A stretch of DNA of 64,000 nt from a virus: positions 124,001-188,000 of IMG/VR virus record IMGVR_UViG_3300046660_000488; one strand, written 5' to 3'. This document shows, one piece after another, positions 8,217 to 15,402 of the stretch. Position numbers and translations under genes: made by a program. The notes beneath the pieces are model-generated. The model ran no database searches. It worked only from the letters and a program-made list of their open reading frames with translations, and was not told the DNA's origin. Positions within the stretch are counted from its first letter, which is position 1; every line of letters starts with the position of its first letter.

Positions 8217-8292
8217 GCGGGTGTAGCTCAATGGCTAGAGCGCTACCTTGCCGAGGTAGAGGTTGTGGGTTCGAGTCCCATCACCCGCTCCA
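8217..8292 (+). tRNA. tRNA-Gly (GCC)
   Basis: A 76-base cloverleaf: 7-bp acceptor GCGGGTG/CACCCGC, anticodon stem CTACC/GGTAG, anticodon GCC at 8250-8252, TTCGAGT loop, U73 and encoded CCA. It is the first gene of the array. Confidence 0.95.
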
Positions 8293-8325
8293 GATGTCTT
8301 AGGAACCAGTCTCCGCTACTTCCAC

Positions 8326-8400
8326 GGAGCATTCCTCTATCGGCTAAGAGACCCGGTTTTCACCCGGACAAGAGGGGTTCGATTCCCCTATGCTCTACCA
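8326..8400 (+). tRNA. tRNA-Glu (TTC)
   Basis: 75 bases, acceptor GGAGCAT/ATGCTCT with a terminal G-U pair, anticodon TTC at 8359-8361, A73 and encoded CCA. The outer anticodon pair is a C-A mismatch. Confidence 0.92.
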
Positions 8401-8402
8401 AT

Positions 8403-8477
8403 GTCTCGTTCGTATATCGGTTAGTATGCTGGACTTTCACTCCAGAGGGACGGGTTCGACTCCCGTACGAGACACCA
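8403..8477 (+). tRNA. tRNA-Glu (TTC), second copy
   Basis: 75 bases, perfect acceptor GTCTCGT/ACGAGAC, anticodon stem CTGGA/TCCAG, anticodon TTC at 8436-8438, A73, CCA. It starts 2 bases after the preceding tRNA, yet the two sequences differ widely. Confidence 0.92.
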
Positions 8478-8551
8478 AATAAAGTAAAGAAAGGTAGTTG
8501 ACACAGATTTCGAAGTAGAGTTTAAGAGTAACCGAAGTATTCGACTTGCAC

Positions 8552-8626
8552 GGACCATTAGTCTATGGGTTAAGACGTTGCGTTCTCAGCGCGAAGTAAC
8601 GGGTTCGAGTCCCGTATGGTCTGCCA
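8552..8626 (+). tRNA. tRNA-Glu (CTC)
   Basis: 75 bases, acceptor GGACCAT/ATGGTCT, anticodon stem TTGCG/CGCGA, anticodon CTC at 8585-8587, G73, CCA. It reads GAG, which the two TTC tRNAs read by wobble. Confidence 0.92.
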
Positions 8627-8663
8627 AGTCTTGTATTTCACAGTATAGATGTTTCGTTGTGTT

Positions 8664-8738
8664 GGTTCTGTAGCTCAGTGGGAGAGCGTCCGGTTGTCAG
8701 CCGGAAGGTCGCGGGTTCGAAACCCGTCAGGACCGCCA
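8664..8738 (+). tRNA. tRNA-Asp (GTC)
   Basis: 75 bases, acceptor GGTTCTG/CAGGACC, anticodon stem TCCGG/CCGGA, anticodon GTC at 8696-8698, G73 as expected for Asp, CCA. Confidence 0.95.
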
Positions 8739-8753
8739 TCACCAAACATCTAT

Positions 8754-8828
8754 GCGGCTGTAGCTCAGGGGTAGAGTACTGCACTGTCGATGCAGTTGTC
8801 GCGGGTTCAAATCCCGTCAGTCGCGCCA
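8754..8828 (+). tRNA. tRNA-Asp (GTC), second copy
   Basis: 75 bases, acceptor GCGGCTG/CAGTCGC, anticodon stem CTGCA/TGCAG, anticodon GTC at 8786-8788 followed by G37, G73, CCA. The body differs from the first Asp tRNA. Confidence 0.93.
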
Positions 8829-8841
8829 TTTCCGGACCTGC

Positions 8842-8847
8842 TAAATA
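8842..8847 (+). promoter_or_regulatory. late promoter inside the tRNA array
   Basis: CTAAATAC with TAAATA at 8842-8847, 10 bases before the next tRNA-Gly. It would give the last two Gly tRNAs their own late transcript. Confidence 0.5.
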
Positions 8848-8857
8848 CAGGTTCAAT

Positions 8858-8932
8858 GCGGGTATAGCACAGTGGTAGTGCGTCAGCTTGCCAAGCTGAA
8901 GGTCGTCGGTTCGAACCCGACTACCCGCTCCA
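8858..8932 (+). tRNA. tRNA-Gly (GCC), second copy
   Basis: 75 bases, acceptor GCGGGTA/TACCCGC, anticodon stem TCAGC/GCTGA, anticodon GCC at 8890-8892, U73, CCA. Confidence 0.95.
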
Positions 8933-8950
8933 GTTTTCGCACTTCAGTGC

Positions 8951-9024
8951 GCGGGTATAGCATAGTGGTAATGCAGCAGCCTTCCAAGCTGAGTAGCGGG
9001 GTTCGATTCCCCGTACCCGCTCCA
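8951..9024 (+). tRNA. tRNA-Gly (TCC)
   Basis: 74 bases, the same acceptor as the preceding tRNA-Gly, anticodon TCC at 8983-8985, one mismatch at the outer anticodon pair, U73, CCA. It looks like a duplicate of the neighbour with a changed anticodon arm. Confidence 0.92.
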
Positions 9025-9025
9025 A

Positions 9026-9439
9026 TCACCGGAGAGGCAACCCACGGGCCTTCCGCCCATTGCCTTTGTTTCTGGCGCCAAACGTCGGCAACTGGCTCGC
9101 GCAGTTCGGGCACACCAATCTGAAATTGACCGGCATGTTGTTGGCGACATTTCCGTCGATGTGGTCGAGGATCAACGAGAGCGGCTTCCCGCGCCATTCA
9201 CTGGTGTTGCATTCCCGGCATAGATAGCCGTCGCGCTCGATGACATATGTTTTGATGGTAGATCGTTCAACCAATTGCCCTTCGGCAAACATTCGACGGC
9301 TAAGGTTGCGTTTCGCCAATCCAGAACAAGCATTCGAACAGAATTTTCCAGTCGAACTTCCGGGATAATATTCAAACTCTTGTTCGCATTCAACGCACTG
9401 TGCTTTAAGCCAGTGCGTTTTTCTTGTTGGGTTGGCCAT
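9026..9439 (-). CDS. HNH endonuclease
   Basis: A 137-residue protein. An N-terminal zinc knuckle (CVECEQEF, later FCSNACS) is followed by a CRECN pair, then the HNH core LDHIDGN...NNMPVNFRLVCPNC around residues 92-117. Free-standing HNH nucleases of this form are common in phages and often sit beside tRNA genes; this one ends 2 bases from the last tRNA. It may be a homing enzyme that moved with the array. Confidence 0.88.
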   Translation of the reverse strand: MANPTRKTHWLKAQCVECEQEFEYYPGSSTGKFCSNACSGLAKRNLSRRMFAEGQLVERSTIKTYVIERDGYLCRECNTSEWRGKPLSLILDHIDGNVANNMPVNFRLVCPNCASQLPTFGARNKGNGRKARGLPLR

Positions 9440-9493
9440 GCTTGCTATAGAAAGAGCTATAGTACATGGTACTAACTTGCGAAAATCCCGTCA

Positions 9494-9766
9494 CTATCCG
9501 TGATAGTTGATGACGGTGTTGCTGAGTTCGATCACGTCGAGCCGGATCGCCACAATGGCTTCTAAGGCCTCTCCGTTCATGACCCCATCCGAGGACGCCT
9601 GTGCTTCGGACAGGTCCATCGTGATCATGGTGACAGCGACGGCCAACCGCTCTTGGAGTTTCGCAGCCTTGCGGTCGGCGTCCGATCCGGGCAGGCCGGT
9701 GCGGATGAGCCCCAGCAGCGCCCGGAGGTTTTCGATAACTTCGGTGAGGTTTACTTTGTCGGCCAT
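9494..9766 (-). CDS. small helical protein, paralogue of next gene
   Basis: A 90-residue, all-helical, acidic protein starting MADKVNLTEVIENLR. It resembles the 85-residue product encoded just upstream (NITETIKTLR start, similar length, terminal HG), so the pair arose by tandem duplication. The function is unknown. Confidence 0.7.
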   Translation of the reverse strand: MADKVNLTEVIENLRALLGLIRTGLPGSDADRKAAKLQERLAVAVTMITMDLSEAQASSDGVMNGEALEAIVAIRLDVIELSNTVINYHG

Positions 9767-9769
9767 GGA

Positions 9770-10027
9770 TCATCCATGTCTCGCTTGGATTTCCCTGCCG
9801 AGCGCGGCAAGATCGCCCATCAATCCGTGCATGATCAGCAGGATGTCCGTATTGACCTGCTGGATCGTTTCAAGCCCTTCTGATTGATCAAGTTGGTACA
9901 TGCTTTCCACCACGTTCAACCGCGTCTCTATGGCGTCGGCTCGTGCGTGGAACTCTGGATCGTATTGCGGTTCGTTCGCTTTGGCGATCACGGTTCGCAG
10001 GGTTTTTATGGTCTCGGTGATGTTCAT
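9770..10027 (-). CDS. small helical protein, first of a tandem pair
   Basis: An 85-residue helical protein (MNITETIKTLRTVIA). The ATG is 5 bases after the -10 TATGAT (10033-10038, minus strand), so a leaderless mRNA is predicted. It is transcribed divergently from the gene at 10089, and both promoters use the palindrome at 10050-10061. Confidence 0.7.
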   Translation of the reverse strand: MNITETIKTLRTVIAKANEPQYDPEFHARADAIETRLNVVESMYQLDQSEGLETIQQVNTDILLIMHGLMGDLAALGREIQARHG

Positions 10028-10032
10028 GGCTC

Positions 10033-10088
10033 ATCATACCGCACGATTTTTGGTTGACCAAATTTTAATGCGTCGGTAACCATGAGCT
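10033..10088. promoter_or_regulatory. divergent promoters sharing palindrome TTGGTTGACCAA
   Basis: The 12-base inverted repeat at 10050-10061 contains the plus-strand -35 (TTGACC 10054-10059, spacer 17, -10 TAACCA 10077-10082) and the minus-strand -35 (TTGGTC) with -10 TATGAT at 10033-10038. Both start codons lie at the predicted +1. The palindrome could be an operator. Confidence 0.6.
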
Positions 10089-10376
10089 ATGTTCTTCCGC
10101 AAACGCAAACCGTGGGCGCCTCCGTCGCCTCTTCTCCACACCTACCGCGTCCTGCGGAACAGCCGGGTGTTCTTTGTCGAGCGCGATGAGTCGGCCGACA
10201 ACGAGGACGTGAAATGGGTCCGCCTGACGCGGTACGTCAATTACTACAACGAGTGCCGGGCGGTCGATTATTTCGACAACCTTGATCAGGTGCACTCGAT
10301 CATCGACCAGAATAACGACCACGCGCTGTTCCAGCAGCCGCCCACCGTCGTCACGACTTTCGAGAAGACCAAATGA
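10089..10376 (+). CDS. hypothetical protein, paralogue of next gene
   Basis: A 95-residue protein starting MFFRKRKPW, predicted leaderless. It shares with the next gene a basic N-terminus, an LHxYR strand and a similar following strand, suggesting duplication. Overlap with that gene is ATGA. The function is unknown. Confidence 0.7.
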   Translation: MFFRKRKPWAPPSPLLHTYRVLRNSRVFFVERDESADNEDVKWVRLTRYVNYYNECRAVDYFDNLDQVHSIIDQNNDHALFQQPPTVVTTFEKTK

Positions 10377-10711
10377 AGCTGAACCTCAACTGGCTCCGCC
10401 GCAAGAAGAAGCAGCCGGACGTCACCCCGATGCTTCACGAGTACCGGATCATCGAAGTCGCCCACAAGACCTACAACGTCGCCCGACTGGAAGAGGACGG
10501 CACGTGGACCGGCGTTCCTTGGCAGTGGACCACCGTATACGGCGAGAAAAAGTCGGAGGCGAATTTCCCCGGCATCGGTTACGCCAAGCTCGCCATCGAC
10601 GAGGACAATCTAGCACTCATCAAAGAGCGGCAGATCGCTGAATACGAATCACAACTTCCGCGACTGGTCAAAACGGTCCCGAGAACTCCAAGGGTTGACG
10701 ACTGGCGCTGA
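10373..10711 (+). CDS. hypothetical protein
   Basis: A 112-residue protein with a basic N-terminus (LRRKKKQP) and an LHEYR segment shared with its upstream neighbour. It is not recognised. Its last codons hold the promoter for the next transcription unit (TTGACG at 10695-10700, 17 bases, CTATGG). Confidence 0.7.
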   Translation: MKLNLNWLRRKKKQPDVTPMLHEYRIIEVAHKTYNVARLEEDGTWTGVPWQWTTVYGEKKSEANFPGIGYAKLAIDEDNLALIKERQIAEYESQLPRLVKTVPRTPRVDDWR

Positions 10712-10752
10712 ACTGTGCTATGGGCCGTATCTGGTCCAATGGTGGAGGCGAC

Positions 10753-11040
10753 ATGGCGGAGATCATCGACTTTGAAATCGCCAAGCGCCTGCATTATCTG
10801 CGGCACAAGTGTGGCATCTGGGTTCAAGTCACTACCGAAAAGCGCGGGCCGCGCAAAGGCGAGACCGCGTTCACCTGCATCGTTGGCGCGACCCACGAGG
10901 AAGCTTATGCTCGCTGGAAGCTGAACGGGGACGGCCCGCGCTGGGAGACCTACGACGGTGCCTTGAACCACGTGCTCTGGCATCGCCGGGACACGGCCCG
11001 CTCCATCGAGCACTACGAGCAGAAAGTGAGGATCGCCTGA
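10753..11040 (+). CDS. hypothetical protein
   Basis: A 95-residue protein. The ATG at 10753 is chosen for the GGAGG upstream; an in-frame ATG at 10720 lies inside the -10 of the promoter. The product mixes helix and strand and has no known motif. TGATG overlap couples it to the next gene. Confidence 0.65.
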   Translation: MAEIIDFEIAKRLHYLRHKCGIWVQVTTEKRGPRKGETAFTCIVGATHEEAYARWKLNGDGPRWETYDGALNHVLWHRRDTARSIEHYEQKVRIA

Positions 11041-11285
11041 TGGTCGGTGGGAAAATCATCGAAGTCCGTCGCGACGACATCGGCCTGCGTCTGTGGTGCA
11101 TGGACGTCTTCGACGAATGCGCGATCTACGTCCAGCCGAACGCTGACGACGAGGACAACCCCAAGGCGGGTGACTCTCTATGGTGGCAGATGGACAAAGC
11201 TTACTGGACGCCCGCCTCCGGCTGGGTAAAAGATCACCCGATGCAGCGCATCGGCAACAGCTTTGAGGTCCGCCCGCCCCAATGA
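11040..11285 (+). CDS. hypothetical protein
   Basis: An 81-residue, Trp-rich acidic protein. It overlaps its neighbours by TGATG at the start and ATGA at the end, the mark of a tightly packed operon. It is not recognised. Confidence 0.7.
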   Translation: MVGGKIIEVRRDDIGLRLWCMDVFDECAIYVQPNADDEDNPKAGDSLWWQMDKAYWTPASGWVKDHPMQRIGNSFEVRPPQ

Positions 11286-11752
11286 GCAAGATCAAGAAAA
11301 CCTTCAGCATCTACTCGCAGGCGTTCTACGCCAAGCCCGAGATCGAATATCTCGAAGGGCGCGAGGAAATCGTGGGCGGCGTTCACTGGAAGCTTCCGGG
11401 GCGGACCCTGTACCGTCGCGACTACGGCGACGTGAAGGGTCTGTTCCACGACGAGATCACCATCCACTACGACGATCACGGCGCGGGCCTCCATCTGGAG
11501 ATCGACGTGGTGTGGTTCGTCGATAAGGGCGAGAACGTGCCCACCCTTCTCAACCGGGAAGTCGTCCTCCAGCTTCCGGACAGCGACGCCAAGAGCCTTC
11601 TGCGTTCCCTGAACGTGATGGACAATTATTCGCCGCGCCAGCTTGCGGCCGAGTTGGTCACACTCGGTTTCTCGGACAAGACCCTCCGCAGGCTGGAAGA
11701 TCGTTACGAGGTCGAGGACGAGGACGAGGACGAAGATGCTGGTGAAAACTAA
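11282..11752 (+). CDS. hypothetical protein with acidic tail
   Basis: A 156-residue protein with a beta-rich N-terminal part and a tail of alternating Glu and Asp (EVEDEDEDEDAGEN). Strongly acidic tails in phage proteins can mimic DNA or bind basic partners; no partner can be named. It overlaps the next gene by 17 bases. Confidence 0.7.
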   Translation: MSKIKKTFSIYSQAFYAKPEIEYLEGREEIVGGVHWKLPGRTLYRRDYGDVKGLFHDEITIHYDDHGAGLHLEIDVVWFVDKGENVPTLLNREVVLQLPDSDAKSLLRSLNVMDNYSPRQLAAELVTLGFSDKTLRRLEDRYEVEDEDEDEDAGEN

Positions 11753-12002
11753 GCGCCGCTACGTCGCCGCCAGCTACCCATGGTGGCTGTCCTCGTTCGT
11801 CCATTCGCTGCTGGTCGGCGGCCCCATCGGCTACGGGTTCCTCACTTTCCTGTGGTGGCTGGCGGGCTATGAGATCAACGTCCCGCTGGCCATCGTCATG
11901 CTCACGTCCGCGTTCCTTGGCGTCGTGATGACGGTCGCTCGCGCGCTCTACCGCAGGCGCCTGCAAGCGCTGCATCCCAACGATTTTCTAAGGTTCGTCT
12001 GA
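11736..12002 (+). CDS. small two-helix membrane protein
   Basis: An 88-residue protein with two transmembrane segments (about residues 18-42 and 50-72), a basic N-terminus and a basic C-terminus (RALYRRRLQ). The size and topology would fit a holin, but it is not beside the endolysin gene and this is only a possibility. Confidence 0.65.
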   Translation: MLVKTKRRYVAASYPWWLSSFVHSLLVGGPIGYGFLTFLWWLAGYEINVPLAIVMLTSAFLGVVMTVARALYRRRLQALHPNDFLRFV

Positions 12003-12361
12003 TGGGCTACAAGATCAAGTATTTCGGCTGGAACAACGAGGCCGGGCACGACAAGGTGTGGGGCTACGTCCTGTTCGACGGCGTGAAACTCTACAATTTC
12101 TGGGGGCCGCGCGGCAAGAAACTGGCGTTCCAAGAACACGAGTACGATGCGTCCCGGCCGTTCAGCGGCATGGCGCGGCAGTTGGAGACTCGTGCGGCGG
12201 CCAAGACCCGCAAGGGCTATCGCCAGATCGACTCCAAGGACATCGAGACGGAAATCCCCGGCTTCAAACTGGAATTCGAGAAGCAACTGACCATCGCCAA
12301 GATGTTCGAGCGCTTCCGATACCAAGAAGGCGACAACGGCGACGACTTCTGGAACAGTTAA
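12002..12361 (+). CDS. WGR-like domain protein
   Basis: A 119-residue protein. The order of elements VWGYVLFDG, NFWGPRGKK, then a helix ending KTRKGYRQI follows the WGR domain (normally WGRIG...KtxkGY), which binds nucleic acid in PARPs and in bacterial regulators. Here Pro replaces the Arg of WGR. It may bind DNA or RNA ends. Confidence 0.6.
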   Translation: MGYKIKYFGWNNEAGHDKVWGYVLFDGVKLYNFWGPRGKKLAFQEHEYDASRPFSGMARQLETRAAAKTRKGYRQIDSKDIETEIPGFKLEFEKQLTIAKMFERFRYQEGDNGDDFWNS

Positions 12362-12383
12362 TTTGAAGCATTGCGGATGTTTA

Positions 12384-12400
12384 GCCAGCACGACGCTGGC
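12384..12400 (+). terminator. hairpin before late promoter
   Basis: GCCAGC, ACGAC, GCTGGC: a 6-bp perfect stem directly upstream of TAAATA. It may end the upstream operon; no U-run follows except the promoter itself. Confidence 0.45.
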
Positions 12401-12406
12401 TAAATA
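12401..12406 (+). promoter_or_regulatory. T4-like late promoter, leaderless
   Basis: TAAATA followed by TTGCA and the ATG at 12412. Confidence 0.7.
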
Positions 12407-12411
12407 TTGCA

Positions 12412-13710
12412 ATGCGCGCAGAACAACTCTTCGAAGACATTTTCCTGACCGACCGGATGTCGGCGTTCGAGGCTATCCGCCAGCATCCGAACCTGTTCGT
12501 GCACTTTTCGTCGGGCATCACCCGCGATGGTCAGCGCTCCCCTAGCGCTCCGAAATTCGGCATCAATCCGAGCAAGACCCATGGCGACCCGCCGGGCATC
12601 TATTTCTACTACAATCGCTGGCTCCTGAAATCGGACGACGTGTCTGACGGCCAGTACGGCGTCCACGGCTCCGAATATTTCTGGGTGTGCAACATCACCA
12701 AGACGTCCAACTCGCTCAACATCGGAGCGATGAAGAAAGAGGACGCCATTCGCCTTGCCAAGCGCAACGGCTGGGAAGACGAATACTACGACTGCATCCG
12801 CAAGGGCAACGTTCTCACGTCATCGCAGACCGCGAAGGCTGCGAAGACCGTTGGAGGCCAGTTCTGGGGCATTATGGACTATCTGGTCAACGAGGCGAAG
12901 ACGCACTCGTGGCTGAAGCTCTTGCGCGGCGTTGACGCGATTTTCGATTCCGGCCTCGGCATCATCAACTACCAAGAACCGGCTCAAGTCATCGTCCTGA
13001 ACAAGGCGCTGATCAAGATCGTCACCTTCGGTACGAACCGCGACAAGCAGGGCAACGTCGTCGCTCGCACCGTCAAAGCGTTCTCGGACAAGATCGGCGG
13101 AAGGTTCAGCTTCAAGTACAAGAGAGCGATCATCGACTTCGAGATCGATGGCGCCCCGGTGCAATGGAGCTTTGACGATTACGGCCGCAAGTCCACGTCG
13201 CAGTTCAAGGAGGGTTTCTGGGTCACTGACACTGAACCTCGCAGCATGGCGTCACAAGACGCCAATTGGTTCGGCGAAGGCCTGATGAAGTCGTACGAGG
13301 CCCTGAAAAGATACGGCAAGCTTGAGAAGACTGGGACGGTCTCCGAGTGGAGTCCACAGTCGGCCGTCGAATTCTCTAAGCAGTTGTTCACCAAGGCGCT
13401 TCTCTACAACCGCACCAACGTCAAAGACGGCGTTCTGATCATCACCGGCGACAACACCGGCGTGCTGTCTTCGTACAACCGGATCGAAGTAAATCACGAC
13501 GGTTCCGTGATGTTCCTGATCGATTTTTACAAGCGTGGTGGCGTTGAGGTTTGCAAGGCAGAAGCCACGTTCCCGGCCAAGACTCCGCGCAGCCATATCG
13601 TCGCCGAGCTTCGCAAGCAGTTGATTTCCTCGGCGAACCAAGCGGTCGAAAAGAAAGAAGTGGTCAGCCTCGAAAAGCTGGCCGCCGTCACAGGGCTCAT
13701 TTTGTCCTGA
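12412..13710 (+). CDS. capsid-tagged protein with ART-like N-terminal region
   Basis: A 432-residue protein whose N-terminus MRAEQLFE-DIF matches the tag of the other putative internal head proteins, with an L-F-E cleavage site. The next segment (LFVHFSS, GINPSKTHGDPPGIYFYY, about residues 27-66) resembles a phage family with an ART-like entry (HFT...GVNP...GIY). The rest is unrecognised. It is expressed from a late leaderless promoter. I infer a protein packaged in the head. Confidence 0.65.
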   Translation: MRAEQLFEDIFLTDRMSAFEAIRQHPNLFVHFSSGITRDGQRSPSAPKFGINPSKTHGDPPGIYFYYNRWLLKSDDVSDGQYGVHGSEYFWVCNITKTSNSLNIGAMKKEDAIRLAKRNGWEDEYYDCIRKGNVLTSSQTAKAAKTVGGQFWGIMDYLVNEAKTHSWLKLLRGVDAIFDSGLGIINYQEPAQVIVLNKALIKIVTFGTNRDKQGNVVARTVKAFSDKIGGRFSFKYKRAIIDFEIDGAPVQWSFDDYGRKSTSQFKEGFWVTDTEPRSMASQDANWFGEGLMKSYEALKRYGKLEKTGTVSEWSPQSAVEFSKQLFTKALLYNRTNVKDGVLIITGDNTGVLSSYNRIEVNHDGSVMFLIDFYKRGGVEVCKAEATFPAKTPRSHIVAELRKQLISSANQAVEKKEVVSLEKLAAVTGLILS

Positions 13711-13712
13711 AC

Positions 13713-13718
13713 TAAATA
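13713..13718 (+). promoter_or_regulatory. T4-like late promoter
   Basis: CTAAATAT followed at once by a 6-bp hairpin (ATGGCT TTA AGCCAT, 13718-13732). It drives the Acb1-like gene. Confidence 0.6.
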
Positions 13719-13773
13719 TGGCTTTAAGCCATGAGCAATGGCTATAGTTAACTCATACTTTAGAGCCATTTTC

Positions 13774-14298
13774 ATGCGAGCCATTGAGATTTTCGAGCGT
13801 AGTAGCGCCACCAAAGGCGACTTCAAGACGCTGTATTGCAGCCGCAAGCTGCTGAACGGCAAAGAGATCGTCGAGTGGGCGAAGAGCCAAGGGCTCCCCA
13901 AGTGCTTGGACCCGGATAACATGCACGTCACCGTTGCTTACTCCAAGGAGAAAATCGACTGGTCTGAAATGACCGACAGTTTCGACAACGTCCGCAGCGA
14001 CGGCGGCAAACGCGAAATGGCGCTGTTCGGCCAGAACAAGGACGCGGTGGTCCTGAAATTCGAGTGCCCCGATCTGGACAGCCGCTGGCAGGAATTCAAG
14101 GACGATTTCGGCGCCTCGTGGGATTTCGACGGCTACAATCCCCACGTGACGATCTCCTATGACGGCCTGCCCAAGGGCATCGACATTGACGACATCGAGC
14201 CGTTCGAAGGCGTGCTGGAATTCGGTCCCGAGAAAATGGACATCGTCGATCTGAAGTGGCGCGGCAAGGTCAAGGAAACCAAGCTCGACACCGAATAA
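13774..14298 (+). CDS. acb1: Acb1-like anti-CBASS 2H phosphoesterase with capsid tag
   Basis: A 174-residue protein. It has the two His motifs of the 2H phosphoesterase fold, HVT at 51-53 (NMHVTVAYS) and HVT at 124-126 (YNPHVTISYD). The segment VVLKFECPDLDSRWQEF and DFGASWDFDGYNPH is typical of the Acb1 family, which degrades cyclic oligonucleotide signals of CBASS defence. The N-terminus MRAIEIFE-RSS matches the capsid tag, so the start at 13774 is preferred over the in-frame ATG at 13738. A head-borne copy could act before any phage gene is expressed; that is an inference. Confidence 0.75.
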   Translation: MRAIEIFERSSATKGDFKTLYCSRKLLNGKEIVEWAKSQGLPKCLDPDNMHVTVAYSKEKIDWSEMTDSFDNVRSDGGKREMALFGQNKDAVVLKFECPDLDSRWQEFKDDFGASWDFDGYNPHVTISYDGLPKGIDIDDIEPFEGVLEFGPEKMDIVDLKWRGKVKETKLDTE

Positions 14299-14303
14299 TT
14301 TGG

Positions 14304-14332
14304 TTGACGAAAATTAGCGGCGCTGGCATGTA
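14304..14332 (+). promoter_or_regulatory. sigma70-like promoter
   Basis: TTTGGTTGACG with the -35 at 14304-14309, 17 bases, CATGTA at 14327-14332. A TAGGAC/GTCCTA inverted repeat downstream holds the ribosome site AGGAG in its loop. Confidence 0.45.
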
Positions 14333-14354
14333 GGACGCTCAGTAGGAGTGTCCT

Positions 14355-14564
14355 ATGTCCGGCGACGCCGAATCCGCAGAGATCAGCAACAGCAGCGTTC
14401 TGCGGGACGGCTTCTTCACCACGGTTCCTACGGAGCCGGTGATCAAGCGCGGCGGTCGCGGTTATGAACCCATGACTGAAGTCGAGAAGGTCGTAGGTGA
14501 TCTGATCGGCACGATTCTCGGCCTCGGCATCGTCGTGGCGTTCTGGTGGTTCTTTGTGCGATGA
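14355..14564 (+). CDS. small tail-anchored membrane protein
   Basis: A 69-residue protein with a polar N-terminal half and one C-terminal transmembrane helix (residues about 48-68, VGDLIGTILGLGIVVAFWWF). AGGAGTG lies before the ATG. ATGA overlap couples it to the ATP-grasp gene. Confidence 0.7.
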   Translation: MSGDAESAEISNSSVLRDGFFTTVPTEPVIKRGGRGYEPMTEVEKVVGDLIGTILGLGIVVAFWWFFVR

Positions 14565-15400
14565 CCAAGCCTGTCTGGATTCTCGAAACCAACGTGTTCG
14601 CCGAAGTCTGCTTTGACCGGATGGTCGAGCATCTGACGTCCAAGGACATCGAGCACCATTTCGTGCGGGTGATCCCGATGTCGAGTGCTGGCGGCGCGCC
14701 GCGCATCGACGGCAAGGTTCCGATCCTCGCCCCCAGCACGCCGGTTGTCGTCTACGGCTCCATCGGCACGCAGGTTCTGGCCCGCCAGCAAGGCTGGACG
14801 CCGGGCGTGTGGACCGACAACGAGAATTTCAACTACGAGACCTACCGGGACAAGCTGGGCGACCTGCTGCTGAACCACGACATGGTTCGCATGCCGCTGA
14901 GCGAGGTGAAAGCCTATCTCGACGCCTCGGGTATGGACACCGTGTTCATGAAGCCCAATCTCGACACCAAGGAATTCGCCGGGCAGGTCATCACCGTGGC
15001 CGCGTTCGACGAATGGTTGGCCGGGATGATCGACACCGGCTACCTGAACAAGGACAGCGATTTCGACGTGGTCGTCTCGCGCCCCAAGGAATTGGGCGTG
15101 GAGTGGCGCGCGGTCGTGGTCAACGGCAAGGTCTCGTCGTGCAGCATCTATCGCCAGTGGCAGAGCGTGCGGCCCGAGCGCCACATCCTGCCGGAGGTCG
15201 AAGACCTGATCATGCAGGCCCACGCCAAGTTCGCTCCGGCCGACGTCTACGTGATCGATATCGCACAGGAATACTCGGTCGTGAACGGCGTTCGCGATTA
15301 TGTGTTCAAGGTGATCGAATATAACACCTTCAACTCAGCCGGTCTGTACGACTGCGACGTCGCGGCCATCATCGACGACATCAACGCTTTCGTGAGTTAG
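14561..15400 (+). CDS. ATP-grasp protein, R2K-like
   Basis: A 279-residue protein of the ATP-grasp type. Visible elements are VWTDNENFNYETYRD, VFMKPNLDTKEF, the strand VEWRAVVVNGKV, YVIDIAQ and the metal-binding KVIEYNTFNSAGLY near the C-terminus. It matches what I know of the R2K clade found in phages, thought to ligate amino acids or peptides. The start at 14561 follows from the ATGA overlap. Confidence 0.75.
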   Translation: MTKPVWILETNVFAEVCFDRMVEHLTSKDIEHHFVRVIPMSSAGGAPRIDGKVPILAPSTPVVVYGSIGTQVLARQQGWTPGVWTDNENFNYETYRDKLGDLLLNHDMVRMPLSEVKAYLDASGMDTVFMKPNLDTKEFAGQVITVAAFDEWLAGMIDTGYLNKDSDFDVVVSRPKELGVEWRAVVVNGKVSSCSIYRQWQSVRPERHILPEVEDLIMQAHAKFAPADVYVIDIAQEYSVVNGVRDYVFKVIEYNTFNSAGLYDCDVAAIIDDINAFVS

Positions 15401-15402
15401 AC

